This document shows, one piece after another, positions 11,297-20,218 of a DNA stretch of 64,000 bases. The translations under genes were made by a program, and so were the position numbers. The notes beneath the pieces are model-generated. The model was given only the letters and a program-made list of their open reading frames with translations. It made no database searches and was not told the origin of the DNA. Numbering within the stretch: the first letter of the stretch is position 1; each line of letters starts with the position of its first letter. This DNA comes from JAWKOK01 sp963848115 (GTDB lineage Bacteria; Chloroflexota; Anaerolineae; Caldilineales; Caldilineaceae), in the NCBI GenBank assembly GCA_963848115.1, contig CAWKCP010000041.1:124001-188000 (forward strand), written 5' to 3'.

Positions 11297-11617
11297 GTAA
11301 TGTTTACTCCTTGGACCTGAAAATAAGTCGCAACCTACCGTAAAACGGCAATAAGACACCTAGGCAGATAGATACGGTTCGGCGGATTATGCCGACGGCT
11401 GTCCATCTACTTTCGGTGTCCCGTGATTGAGTAATGACAATTAGATTTGTATTTGAGTGACTATTTCTTTTGCCCCAAAAAAAGAAATCGGTTTGTCGCT
11501 ACAGTGGCACTGAATATATCCGTGCAATTCACATTGGCGTCTACCGATTCCCTCATTTTATCATTTTCAATCTAATCAATTGCGTGCCAATCAAAATGAC
11601 TGAACACGCAACCTGCA
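11297..11617 (-). other. Long untranslated leader of rpoB
   Basis: The stretch between the candidate rpoB promoter and its start codon is about 310 bases without a convincing gene. It contains a small inverted repeat (11463-11471 ATTTCTTTT with 11479-11487 AAAAGAAAT) and the AAGGAG ribosome-binding site just before the start. No known leader element or ribosomal-protein gene is recognisable. Confidence 0.45.
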
Positions 11618-11646
11618 ATTCTATCAGACATTTCACACGGTGTCAA
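11618..11646 (-). promoter_or_regulatory. Candidate promoter for rpoBC
   Basis: On the minus strand a perfect TTGACA (11646-11641) is followed after 17 bases by TAGAAT (11623-11618). This is the strongest sigma-70-like pair in the intergenic region facing rpoB. Confidence 0.65.
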
Positions 11647-11793
11647 TATTCAGAGATGAGTGTTTGATGAAGACTTTTCTCACGCTGATGTGACTACACG
11701 GTATTTCGTAATGATAGCTGTAAGGCGTTCTGATTTCCGTAAGCTTGCAGACGTATTTTCCCAATTATCCCAAAACCACATGATATTTGGGGC

Positions 11794-11822
11794 TAGACAA
11801 ACGAATATCTATGGACTATAAT
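11794..11822 (+). promoter_or_regulatory. Candidate upstream dcw promoter (P1)
   Basis: TAGACA (11794-11799), 17 bases, then a perfect TATAAT (11817-11822). It reads toward mraZ, about 200 bases upstream of its start. The candidate MraZ boxes begin two bases after the -10 element. Confidence 0.65.
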
Positions 11823-11823
11823 G

Positions 11824-11848
11824 TGGGAAATTGTGGCGCGAAGTGGGG
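11824..11848 (+). promoter_or_regulatory. Candidate MraZ operator (three TGGnn boxes at 10-bp spacing)
   Basis: TGGGA (11824), TGGCG (11834) and TGGGG (11844) are spaced exactly one helical turn apart with 5-base spacers. MraZ proteins of Escherichia coli and Mycoplasma are known to bind TGGGN repeats with 5-base spacers upstream of mraZ. Here the array sits on the transcription start predicted for P1, the position expected for autorepression. The middle box deviates in one position. Confidence 0.6.
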
Positions 11849-11892
11849 TAAATACCCTATTTTTGCCAAAATTTGAGTCAAAGGTGGGATGT

Positions 11893-11921
11893 TTGGAACA
11901 TATGTTCTAATTTGGGATAAT
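11893..11921 (+). promoter_or_regulatory. Candidate proximal dcw promoter (P2)
   Basis: TTGGAA (11893-11898), 17 bases, then GATAAT (11916-11921), about 105 bases before the mraZ start. The TTTGGGATAAT at its -10 is repeated in inverted orientation at 11764-11774, so the two copies bracket P1 and the MraZ boxes. Confidence 0.45.
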
Positions 11922-12026
11922 CTGATTCATCCTTCCCCTCCTCCGCTGGACGCAGTATCAATCAGCAGTGTCAATCGCAGTTAAAGTTGCTCTATCCATA
12001 CTGATCAATTGGGGCCGGTGTCGGCA

Positions 12027-12461
12027 ATGTTTCTGGGCGAGTACACCCATACACTAGATAACAAAGGGCGTCTGACGATTCCGGCTAAATTTCGGGATCA
12101 GTTAGCGGCCGGTCTTGTGGTGACTCGCAATCCGCTCGATCAGTGTCTGCTCTTGATGCCGATGCCGGAGTGGGTGGCGCTTTCTGAGCGTATGAAAGCG
12201 TTGCCTTTGGCGAATCGGCAGTCTGCGCAGTTGCGTAGAATTCTCTTTAGCGCTGCGGAGGATCTGAAGCCTGATAAGCAGGGGCGAATTCTTGTGAGTC
12301 CCCGTCTGCGACAGTATGCCCATATGGACGCCGAAGTGATGGTGATTGGTATGGATAACTATCTTGAACTGTGGGATCCGGGCCAGTGGGATGACCAAGT
12401 GATGAAGCAAATGGAAAACGGCGATCTGGATGACGAGTTGTTCGGGGCGCTTGGTATCTAG
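12027..12461 (+). CDS. mraZ: Transcriptional regulator MraZ
   Basis: A DNA-binding protein of the SpoVT-AbrB fold that in known cases represses the dcw cluster. The 144 residues carry both family repeats: 'LDNKGRLTIPAKFRDQ' near residue 10 and 'DKQGRILVSPRLRQYA' near residue 84. The start is the ATG at 12027, giving the usual 'MFLGEY' N-terminus; the in-frame TTG at 12009 has no support. It is the first gene of the 19-kb dcw cluster, downstream of two candidate promoters and of an array matching the MraZ binding consensus. Confidence 0.95.
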   Translation: MFLGEYTHTLDNKGRLTIPAKFRDQLAAGLVVTRNPLDQCLLLMPMPEWVALSERMKALPLANRQSAQLRRILFSAAEDLKPDKQGRILVSPRLRQYAHMDAEVMVIGMDNYLELWDPGQWDDQVMKQMENGDLDDELFGALGI

Positions 12462-12483
12462 GCCATCCTAGTCTGGTGGCAAT

Positions 12484-13461
12484 GTGGGATGGCAACAGTC
12501 GGTGACAGCGCACGAGGTTCCTCAGGATCCTGACCAGGCAGGACATGTGCCTGTGTTGGTTGAAGAAGTGATCGGCGGCCTGCGGATTCGGCCCGGCTCC
12601 GTGTCGATCGATTGTACGCTTGGCGGCGGTGGGCACACGGCCCATATGCTGGACGCATCGGCCCCCGACGGGCGTGTACTCGGGCTTGACGCCGACCCAG
12701 CGGCGTTGCGTCGTGTCGGCCTGCGACTTGGCCCGGCTATCCAGGACGGTCGCTTGGTGGTGGTTCAATCGTTCTTCCGGGATATTGCCAGGGTTGCCGG
12801 CGAGAACAAGTTCCAGCAAGTGGATTCCATTCTGTTTGATTTGGGCGTCAGCAGTTTCCAGCTTGAGACGTCGGAGCGTGGCTTTTCCCTGATGCAAGCG
12901 GGGCCGCTCGACATGCGTTTCGACCCGCAGCAAGGCGAAAGCGCAGCCGAAATCGTGAATGAGTGGGAGGAAGCGGAGATCGCCGACGTGATCTATCGCT
13001 ATGGTGAGGAGCGTCAAAGTCGTCGGATTGCCAAGGCGATTGTCCATCATCGGCCGATTACTTCGACGGATCATTTGGCCCACGTGGTCGAGCGGGCAAT
13101 GGGAGGTCGCAAAGGGAGCCGAATTCATCCGGCGACACGCACTTTCCAGGCCCTGCGCATTGCGGTCAATGCTGAGTTGGCGCAACTGGAATCGGCTTTG
13201 CCTCAGTGTCTGGACCTCTTGCAGCCGGGCGGCCGATTAGCCGTCATTAGTTTTCATAGCTTGGAAGATAGGATTGTTAAGCGGTGGATGTTGGGCGAGG
13301 CGAGTGATTTTGTGCGTGAGCCGATGCATCCCTTCGGCGGTTATGATCGGACGCCGACGCTGCGATTGATCACGCGTAAACCGTTGACCGCAACACCGGA
13401 AGAAATTATCTCCAACCCGAGGAGCCGTTCGGCCAAATTGCGCATCGCCGAACGGGTTTGA
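12484..13461 (+). CDS. rsmH: 16S rRNA (cytosine-1402-N4)-methyltransferase
   Basis: An S-adenosylmethionine-dependent methyltransferase acting on C1402 of 16S rRNA, formerly mraW. Visible blocks are 'HVPVLVEEVIGGL', the SAM-binding 'IDCTLGGGGHTAHML', 'DSILFDLGVSSFQLE', 'GPLDMRFDP' and the C-terminal 'ISFHSLEDRIVKRW'. The start is uncertain: the GTG at 12484 is used here, but the GTG at 12502 is possible, and both precede the first conserved residues. Its stop overlaps the next ATG by one base (TGATG), which points to translational coupling. Confidence 0.95.
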   Translation: MGWQQSVTAHEVPQDPDQAGHVPVLVEEVIGGLRIRPGSVSIDCTLGGGGHTAHMLDASAPDGRVLGLDADPAALRRVGLRLGPAIQDGRLVVVQSFFRDIARVAGENKFQQVDSILFDLGVSSFQLETSERGFSLMQAGPLDMRFDPQQGESAAEIVNEWEEAEIADVIYRYGEERQSRRIAKAIVHHRPITSTDHLAHVVERAMGGRKGSRIHPATRTFQALRIAVNAELAQLESALPQCLDLLQPGGRLAVISFHSLEDRIVKRWMLGEASDFVREPMHPFGGYDRTPTLRLITRKPLTATPEEIISNPRSRSAKLRIAERV

Positions 13462-14081
13462 TGGCAAGGAAGGAATCAGAGGTTAGCATGTTTCGACGAG
13501 ATACCGCCACATCAGCGCCCGCATCAACGCTGTCTAACCCATCGGTCCTGGCCGCCGCCGAGGTAGTGGAATCTTGGCATTCACCATCCGCAACGGGCTG
13601 GTATGATGCAGCCAAGCAATCCCTAGCATTGCCGACCACGGCACGGGGATTTGGCCTCTTCTTTTCGGTGCTGCTGCTAATTGTAGCCGCCACATTTATG
13701 CAGGTGTTGCTTGCCGCACAGATTCTGACAGCGGAGATGCGCGTGGCTGAGCTGCAGGCCACGTTGGATACGATTGACCAGCAGAACGCCGAGGTCGCAT
13801 ATGAGATCGCAATGGTGAGCCAGTTGGACAGCATTGCCGGTCGCGCCCGTTCCGCAGGCTTTGCGCCAATCGCTGAGCCGACCTATGTAGAGAGGTCGGC
13901 CGAGGCACTTGATGCATCGACTGCGATGGCGCCGCAGCCATTCTACGCGCAGTTGCCGCAGTCGGCGGTTCAGGTTTCCATCGCTTCGAGTGGAGGGTGG
14001 GTGGAGCGCACCAAGAGAACACTCGTTCAGAATGTGACGAACGTCCGGGATTGGGTTGTGGCGGGCGCCGATGACAACTGA
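13461..14081 (+). CDS. ftsL: FtsL-like single-pass divisome protein
   Basis: About 206 residues: a cytoplasmic N-terminal region, one strongly hydrophobic segment ('GLFFSVLLLIVAATFMQVLL', about residues 65-84) and then a heptad-like stretch ('EMRVAELQATLDTIDQQN'). This is the FtsL/DivIC plan, and the position between rsmH and ftsI is the classical ftsL position. FtsL sequences diverge widely, so the call rests on topology and synteny. The C-terminal extension of about 70 residues is longer than usual. The start overlaps the rsmH stop by 1 base and the end overlaps ftsI by 11 bases. Confidence 0.75.
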   Translation: MARKESEVSMFRRDTATSAPASTLSNPSVLAAAEVVESWHSPSATGWYDAAKQSLALPTTARGFGLFFSVLLLIVAATFMQVLLAAQILTAEMRVAELQATLDTIDQQNAEVAYEIAMVSQLDSIAGRARSAGFAPIAEPTYVERSAEALDASTAMAPQPFYAQLPQSAVQVSIASSGGWVERTKRTLVQNVTNVRDWVVAGADDN

Positions 14082-15915
14082 GCCAAACGAACTTCCACGC
14101 AAGGCGCCACCTGAAGTGCAGCCGGAACCAAACCAGGCCAAAACTCTGAAGATTGAGTTTTGGCGCTTCGTGCTTATTGCCGCAGCATTTACGCTATTGG
14201 CGCTGCTTGTACTCTCTCGCCTGGCGAGCTACCAACTTGTCGGCCAAGCAGATAGTGTCTGGGTAGATTCCCTGCCGGATGTAAACGTGCCACGCGGAAC
14301 CATCGTTGATCGGGACGGAGAACTCCTTGCCATTGACCGCTTCCTTGTCGATATCTCCGCAACACCATCGCAGTTGGATGCAGAGGGGCGGGTTGAAGTC
14401 GCCAATGATTTGGCAGCGATCGCCGGCCTCGATCCGATAGCCGTGCAGGCGGAGTTAGCTGCGGCGGCTGACGGACAGTATGCATTGTTGGCAAAGGGAT
14501 TGGATCTGGAGGTTGGACGACAGATCGAAGAACTCAAAGAGGCGCTCGAGGCGGCGGAGAAGATCGGTCCGATCCACAGCGTTCATGTCCACTATGTTCC
14601 ACACCGCTACTATCCACAGGGCGATCTGGCCTGTCATGTGATCGGTATAGTCGGCATCGATAATCTGGATGAAGCCAAACGCAAAGGGTATTACGGGACG
14701 GAAGGCTACTACAATAGCTTTCTCTGGCGCGATGGCGCCGATTTGCCCGGGCGGTCGTTTGAGTCGGTAGCCGATCTTTCTCCAGCGGTCGAGCGTTTTC
14801 TGCCGTCATTGGCCGGCAGTGACATTGTCCTCACAATCGATCGTACGATTCAGTGGATTGCCGAAGATGAGCTGAAGAAGGCGCTCGCCAAATACAAAGC
14901 AGAGAGCGGAACGATCATCATCATGGAACCCGACACCGGCGCCATCTTGGCGTTGGCCAATGCCCCGGGCTTCAATCCGAACAACTACGCCGAGGATGCC
15001 AGTTATTTCACGAATCCGGCTGTGAGTGCTCAGTATGAGCCGGGTTCGATCTACAAGATCATTACCATGGGTGCGGCGCTTGACTCAGGACTGATTGAGC
15101 CGACGACGATCTTCACGGATACAGGGCTAATCTCGTTGGGTGAACGGGGCTTTTTCAACAGCGATCGTAGGGCCTATGGACGGGTGTCGGCATCTGAAGC
15201 GCTTGCGCGCTCGCTGAATGTCGTTACGGTGCAGATTGCAGCAGAGTTGGGCGAGGAGACATTCTATCGCTACATTCGCCGCTTCGGTTTCGGAGATCCG
15301 ACGGAGGTTGATCTCTCGGGCGAAGTGTCCGGTGCGGTCAAATGGCCGAATACGCTCGACTGGAGTCTGTCGGATCTTGGGGCAAATAGCTTCGGTCAGG
15401 GCTTGGCGGTGACGCCTTTGCAGATGGTCAGTGCGGCGGCCTCAATCGCCAACGGCGGCAAGTTGATGCGCCCCTATGTTGTGCAGGCCCGCACGCGGGA
15501 CGACGATCTGCTCTACACCGAGCCGACGGTTGTGCATCGGACCATATCAGAATCGGCTGCACGGGATCTGACCGAAATGATGGTCAATGTAGTGGAGACG
15601 GGTGCGCCGGCCGCCCGGGTTGAGGGCTATCGAATTGCAGGCAAAACGGGCACTGCTCAGATTCCAACCAAGGAAGGATACACGGAAGATGAGACCATCG
15701 TCAGCTTTGTTGGTTTTGCTCCTGCTGACGATCCGCAATTTGTCATGTTGATCAAACTTGACCGCCCCGATCCGAATATTAGCCAATGGGCTTCGTACAC
15801 GGCTGCGCCGGCCTTTGCCCAGACTGCGGCACGGCTGCTTGATCATATGAATGTGCCGTCTGACCAGCTTCGTCTGGCCAGCGCAGGCGCGGACGTGAAT
15901 GCAGAGATGGAGTGA
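14071..15915 (+). CDS. ftsI: Division-specific peptidoglycan transpeptidase (PBP3/FtsI class)
   Basis: A class B penicillin-binding protein that cross-links septal peptidoglycan with FtsW as partner. It has an N-terminal membrane anchor (about residues 30-50), a pedestal domain with 'PRGTIVDRDGELLA', and a transpeptidase domain. The active-site motifs are SIYK (Ser326), SLN ('ARSLNVVTVQ') and KTGT (Lys525). No PASTA repeats follow, unlike many Gram-positive homologues. The start is the ATG at 14071 ('MTTEPNELP'), overlapping the ftsL end by 11 bases. An upstream in-frame start at 14056 would overlap more and seems less likely. Confidence 0.93.
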   Translation: MTTEPNELPRKAPPEVQPEPNQAKTLKIEFWRFVLIAAAFTLLALLVLSRLASYQLVGQADSVWVDSLPDVNVPRGTIVDRDGELLAIDRFLVDISATPSQLDAEGRVEVANDLAAIAGLDPIAVQAELAAAADGQYALLAKGLDLEVGRQIEELKEALEAAEKIGPIHSVHVHYVPHRYYPQGDLACHVIGIVGIDNLDEAKRKGYYGTEGYYNSFLWRDGADLPGRSFESVADLSPAVERFLPSLAGSDIVLTIDRTIQWIAEDELKKALAKYKAESGTIIIMEPDTGAILALANAPGFNPNNYAEDASYFTNPAVSAQYEPGSIYKIITMGAALDSGLIEPTTIFTDTGLISLGERGFFNSDRRAYGRVSASEALARSLNVVTVQIAAELGEETFYRYIRRFGFGDPTEVDLSGEVSGAVKWPNTLDWSLSDLGANSFGQGLAVTPLQMVSAAASIANGGKLMRPYVVQARTRDDDLLYTEPTVVHRTISESAARDLTEMMVNVVETGAPAARVEGYRIAGKTGTAQIPTKEGYTEDETIVSFVGFAPADDPQFVMLIKLDRPDPNISQWASYTAAPAFAQTAARLLDHMNVPSDQLRLASAGADVNAEME

Positions 15916-15918
15916 CCG

Positions 15919-17469
15919 GTGGGCGTCGTCGTTCCGATAAGGGTCACCCAGCATACGTTGTGGCAGGCGCTCACCGGTGAGTTGCCGCCTTTGGCATTGC
16001 CGCCCCTGCCGATCCGGCGGGCCACGCTAGACAGCCGAGATGTGTTGCCCGGCGATCTGTTTACAGCCTTGGTCGGTGAGAATACGGATGGGCACAACTA
16101 TCTCGAAAGCGTACTGGCTTCAGGCGCCCGGGCCATCATTTGCGAGGAACGTGGCCTGGAGATTGCAGTTGCGCAAGGCGCAGCAATAGTTGACTGTCGC
16201 GCAGGCCGTTGGGAGCATCAGCCGGTATTTCCTGTTAGTGCCGCGCAATCCAAGCCGCTGGTCTACATCGTAGATGATACGATCGATGGCCTTCAGCGAA
16301 TCGGCGGCTTTCAGCGGATCCATCGATGTCGACCGGATTTACATGTCGTCGGCATTACCGGTAGCGTCGGCAAAACCACTACCAAGGAGGTTGCGGCTTC
16401 GGTGCTCCGTCAACGGTATGATGTCTACCATTCGCCTGGAAACCTCAACAGCGATCAGGGATTGCCTCTGGCGCTAATGGGCCTCGGACATGAGCATGAA
16501 TGTACGGTCCTGGAAATGGGGATGACCTATCTGGGCGAGATCCATCGGCTGAGCCAATTGGCCCGCCCACAGGTCGGTGTCATCACCAATGTGGCGCCGG
16601 TGCATCTGAGTCGGCTCGGTACGATTGAGCGCATTCAAGAAGCGAAGGCGGAGCTTGTCAGGGCATTGCCCTCGGCTGAAGCGGGCGGCACGGCCGTTCT
16701 CAACTGGGACGACCCGCTGGTCCGAGAGATGGCGAACTGGACTGAGGCACGCATCTTTCGTTACGGCCTGACGTCAGAGGCCGATCTATGGGCGGATCAG
16801 ATTGAAAGCGCGGGCATGGATGGCATCCACTTTCGTTTTCATTATCAGCCACAGAGCGGTGCGCAGGTCGAAACGCTGCATGTGCGAGTGCCCCTTCTGG
16901 GGCGACATAGCGTACACACGGCGTTGCGCGCCGCTAGTGTCGGATTGGTAGAGGGCTTGAGCTGGGAGGAGATCGTCGCCGGTCTCCAGGATGTACCCAG
17001 CCAACTGCGTCTGGTGGTGATTCCCGGCATCAACGAGTGCACGATCATCGACGACACCTACAATGCCAGCCCGACGAGCACCATCGCTGCGCTGAACCTG
17101 CTGGCCGATCTTGCGCCCGGCAGCGCCGGGCGCAGTGTGGCCGTCCTGGGTGACATGCGGGAACTGGGTGATATGACGGATGATGGTCACAAAATGGTTG
17201 GGCGTCGGGCCGCCGGCGTGGTCGACCTGTTGGTAACTGTCGGCGAGTTGGGGCGCTCCATTGCCGATGAGGCGATGGTGGCCGGTCTCAGTCACGAGAA
17301 GCTCGAAGTGATGTCCAATGCCGAGGATGCGATTGCCTTGCTGAGCGTCGAGCTACAGCCGGATGACATGGTATTGGTCAAAGGCAGCAGGGCTGTCGGT
17401 ATGGAGCGGATTGTGGCTGCACTTGCCGTCAATGACCAGATTGAGTCTTCATCAGGCCAACAACAATAG
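15919..17469 (+). CDS. murF: UDP-MurNAc-tripeptide--D-Ala-D-Ala ligase
   Basis: Adds D-Ala-D-Ala to UDP-MurNAc-tripeptide, the last cytoplasmic step of precursor synthesis. At 516 residues it is slightly longer than usual. The Mur ligase ATP loop is 'GITGSVGKTTTKEV', followed by 'LEMGMTYLGEIHRL' and 'TNVAPVHL' of the central domain. The C-terminal domain has 'IIDDTYNASPTS' and 'VLGDMRELG'. The start is GTG at 15919, three bases after the ftsI stop. The order ftsI-murF without murE between them is notable: no murE is seen in the window. Confidence 0.95.
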   Translation: MGVVVPIRVTQHTLWQALTGELPPLALPPLPIRRATLDSRDVLPGDLFTALVGENTDGHNYLESVLASGARAIICEERGLEIAVAQGAAIVDCRAGRWEHQPVFPVSAAQSKPLVYIVDDTIDGLQRIGGFQRIHRCRPDLHVVGITGSVGKTTTKEVAASVLRQRYDVYHSPGNLNSDQGLPLALMGLGHEHECTVLEMGMTYLGEIHRLSQLARPQVGVITNVAPVHLSRLGTIERIQEAKAELVRALPSAEAGGTAVLNWDDPLVREMANWTEARIFRYGLTSEADLWADQIESAGMDGIHFRFHYQPQSGAQVETLHVRVPLLGRHSVHTALRAASVGLVEGLSWEEIVAGLQDVPSQLRLVVIPGINECTIIDDTYNASPTSTIAALNLLADLAPGSAGRSVAVLGDMRELGDMTDDGHKMVGRRAAGVVDLLVTVGELGRSIADEAMVAGLSHEKLEVMSNAEDAIALLSVELQPDDMVLVKGSRAVGMERIVAALAVNDQIESSSGQQQ

Positions 17470-17526
17470 CGCATTCTTACACGCAATCGGTTCTGCGTGC
17501 ATCACTAAGGTGAGGACACCTGTTTC

Positions 17527-18531
17527 ATGCCATACGCGCTGACGTTGGGCACTGTCAGTTTTTTTATCGCCGTCATCTGGGGCAAGCCACTGATCGCTCT
17601 GTTGAAGCGGTATGGAATCGGCAAGCAGATTCGGATTGAGCAACCTGATCGGCATCAGGTCAAGACGGGCACGCCGACCATGGGCGGCGTGCTGATTGTT
17701 GTTCCGGTTCTGCTGATCACCGGAGTGTTGAACGTCGCTGATCTGTGGGGTCTCAACGCTATCGGGCAGAGTACGTTGATTCTATTCTTCTGCCTGGCAT
17801 CGTATGCGCTCCTCGGGGCAATCGATGACTGGCAGGGAATCAAAGGTGTCCGAGGTAGAGGCGAGGGCATGAGTGCTCGCATGAAGAGCACTTTTCAAGT
17901 GATCTTCGCCACATTGATCGGACTTGTTCTCTACTTCGGGCCTCCGAACTGGGACTACGTCGGCGTACCCGGCGTCGCCGACTTCTTTCGCATCGGTCCG
18001 CTGATCATTCCGGTTACGATCTTTATTCTGGTGGGCGTTAGCAATGCGGTCAATCTGACCGATGGAGTCGACAGCTTGGCCGGCAGCGTCAGCAGCATTG
18101 CGTTTGCCTGCTATGGTTTGATTGCCTTTCTTCAGAATCAGATCTACCTGGCGGCCTTTTGCTACACGCTGGTGGGCGCATTGCTGGCCTTTCTCTGGTA
18201 TAACGCCCATCCCGCTCAGCTATTTATGGGCGATACAGGCAGCCTGGCGCTGGGAGCAACGCTCGGCCTTGTAGCCATCATGACAGGGCAGTGGCTCTTG
18301 CTGCCGATCGTGGGCTTCGTCTTCGTTGCCGAAGCCTTGAGCGTCATGATCCAGGTCAGCTATTTCAAGATGACCCGGCGCCTATATGGCGAGGGGCGGC
18401 GAGTCTTTCGAATGACGCCGCTTCATCATCATTTTGAACTGATGGGCTGGAGCGAGATGCAGGTGAAGGAACGCTTCTGGTTGATCAGCGTGTTGAGCGG
18501 CATGTTGGGTGTGGCATTGGCGCTGTTGTAG
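17527..18531 (+). CDS. mraY: Phospho-MurNAc-pentapeptide translocase
   Basis: An integral membrane enzyme that transfers phospho-MurNAc-pentapeptide to undecaprenyl phosphate, forming lipid I. At 334 residues with about ten hydrophobic segments it fits the family. The conserved loops are present: 'KTGTPTMGGVLIV', the Asp-containing 'GAIDDWQGIK', 'NAVNLTDGVDSLAGS', 'MGDTGSLALG' and the His-rich 'MTPLHHHFELMGW'. It has its own 57-base leader after murF. Confidence 0.96.
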   Translation: MPYALTLGTVSFFIAVIWGKPLIALLKRYGIGKQIRIEQPDRHQVKTGTPTMGGVLIVVPVLLITGVLNVADLWGLNAIGQSTLILFFCLASYALLGAIDDWQGIKGVRGRGEGMSARMKSTFQVIFATLIGLVLYFGPPNWDYVGVPGVADFFRIGPLIIPVTIFILVGVSNAVNLTDGVDSLAGSVSSIAFACYGLIAFLQNQIYLAAFCYTLVGALLAFLWYNAHPAQLFMGDTGSLALGATLGLVAIMTGQWLLLPIVGFVFVAEALSVMIQVSYFKMTRRLYGEGRRVFRMTPLHHHFELMGWSEMQVKERFWLISVLSGMLGVALALL

Positions 18532-18563
18532 TTTGAGAATTGGCTCTGCCAAGGAGTGACCCG

Positions 18564-20212
18564 GTGAACTGGTTTGACTTCGCAGGTAAACAGGTCGTGA
18601 TATTGGGGTTAGCCCGCCAAGGGCTGGCCTTGGCGCGCTACTTCGCACGAAACGGCGCCGACGTTGTTGTTAGCGACGCCGCGTCGGCGGAACAGTTACA
18701 GCCGGAGATCGAGGCGCTAAAGGATCTGCCGGTCAAACTGGTTCTGGGCGGCCATCCACTGTCGTTGTTGGATGAGGCTGACCTGCTCTGCCTTAGCGGT
18801 GGTGTGCCGCCTCAACTGGAGATCGTTCAGACGGCTATTGCCCGAGGCATCCGACTGAGCAATGACAGCCTACTGACGATGCAGCTTTGCCGGCTACACG
18901 GGTTGGGTCCGATCATTGCTGTCACAGGCAGCAGCGGCAAGACGACAACGACCATGCTTGTCGGCGAAATGCTGGCTGCCGGCGGGAAAACGCGTGCATG
19001 TCGGCGGAAACATCGGAATTCCGCTGATCGACAGACTACGCACGATTGGGGCTGAAGAACCGATAGTACTCGAACTGAGCAGCTTCCAACTGGAACTGTT
19101 CGATCCTGAGATTGCTTATGGGCCTTTTGATGGCATCGGACCCGACATCGCCGCAATACTCAACATCACGCCCAACCATCTGGATCGCCATGGGACCATG
19201 GCCGTCTACGGGGCTGCCAAGTTAAATCTTCTGCTCAACCTGCCGCCTGAAGCAGCCGTCGTGCTGAATGCTGACGACGCCGTGACCGCTGAACTGCTCG
19301 AGGCCTCGAGCAGTGCACAATCGTCTCAGCGGGTGGATGAAGCGGTTGCTGCAAATAGCGCGTTGCCGGAACAGTGGGGCTTGAGCGAGTTGTTGTCGGA
19401 GGTCAGACAAGAATTGACGGCCCGCAACGCAAAAGTTGTGCCTTTTTCCTGCCGGGTCGATCAGCCCGCCGGCGCGTGCTGCCAAGACGACAAACTGGTC
19501 AGTGAGCGTGATGAGATCTGTTCCCGGGGCGATGTCAAGCTTAGAGGCGATCACAATGTGAGCAACCTGCTCGCTGCTGCGGCCATCAGTCGGGCCGCCG
19601 GCGCTTCGATGGAAGGGATACGCAGTGTAGCGACTAGCTTTTCCGGCGTGTCGCACCGCCTGGAAGTCGTGGGCATTTCCGGAGGCGTCACGTGGGTCAA
19701 TGATAGTATCGCAACCTCGCCTGAGCGCGCGGTTGCCGCCCTGCGGAGCTTTGATTCTGAGTTGTCAACCCTCATCTTGCTTGCAGGCGGCAAGGACAAG
19801 GATCTGCCCTGGACGACCTTTGCAGACGAGACCATCGCACGGGTTACCATGTTGGTCGGCTTCGGCGATGCCGGCCCAATGATCGTCAATGCCGTACAGG
19901 AGCGAGCCGAGGCTACCAATCGCAAGGCCCCAAGTTGCGGCCTCGTTCAGCGATCTGGATGAGGCAGTGGATCTGGCGGCGCGGGTTGCCCAACCAAACA
20001 GCATTGTTCTGCTTTCGCCGGGCGGCACCAGCTATGATGCGTACCGAGATTTTGAAGAACGGGGTGAACACTTTCGGCAGCTTGTACGCGAACGAAACAA
20101 TCGCACTGCGGACAACAGCGTGGCAAAGGGCACGCCGTCAAGGCGTAAGCCTGACGCTAAGCTGAGCGGTCGCCGGCCACAGTCGTCGTTATTTCCCGAA
20201 AGCAGCTGGTAA
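18564..20212 (+). CDS. murD: UDP-MurNAc-L-Ala--D-Glu ligase (two frame breaks)
   Basis: Adds D-glutamate to UDP-MurNAc-L-Ala. The start is the GTG at 18564 because AAGGAG lies seven bases upstream. The N-terminal 'VVILGLARQGLALARYFA' and ATP loop 'VTGSSGKTTTTMLVGEML' are in the first frame. The sequence then continues as 'RVHVGGNIGIPLIDRL' in the +1 frame, after one extra A in the AAAA run at 18987-18990. A second break lies in the CCCC run at 19928-19931: 'EATNRKA' continues as 'QVAASFSDLDEAVDLA' and 'LLSPGGTSYDAYRDFEERG', again +1. Both repairs restore a normal MurD, with a Ser/Arg/Lys-rich C-terminal tail of about 40 residues. Confidence 0.9.
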
Positions 20213-20218
20213 GAGAAA

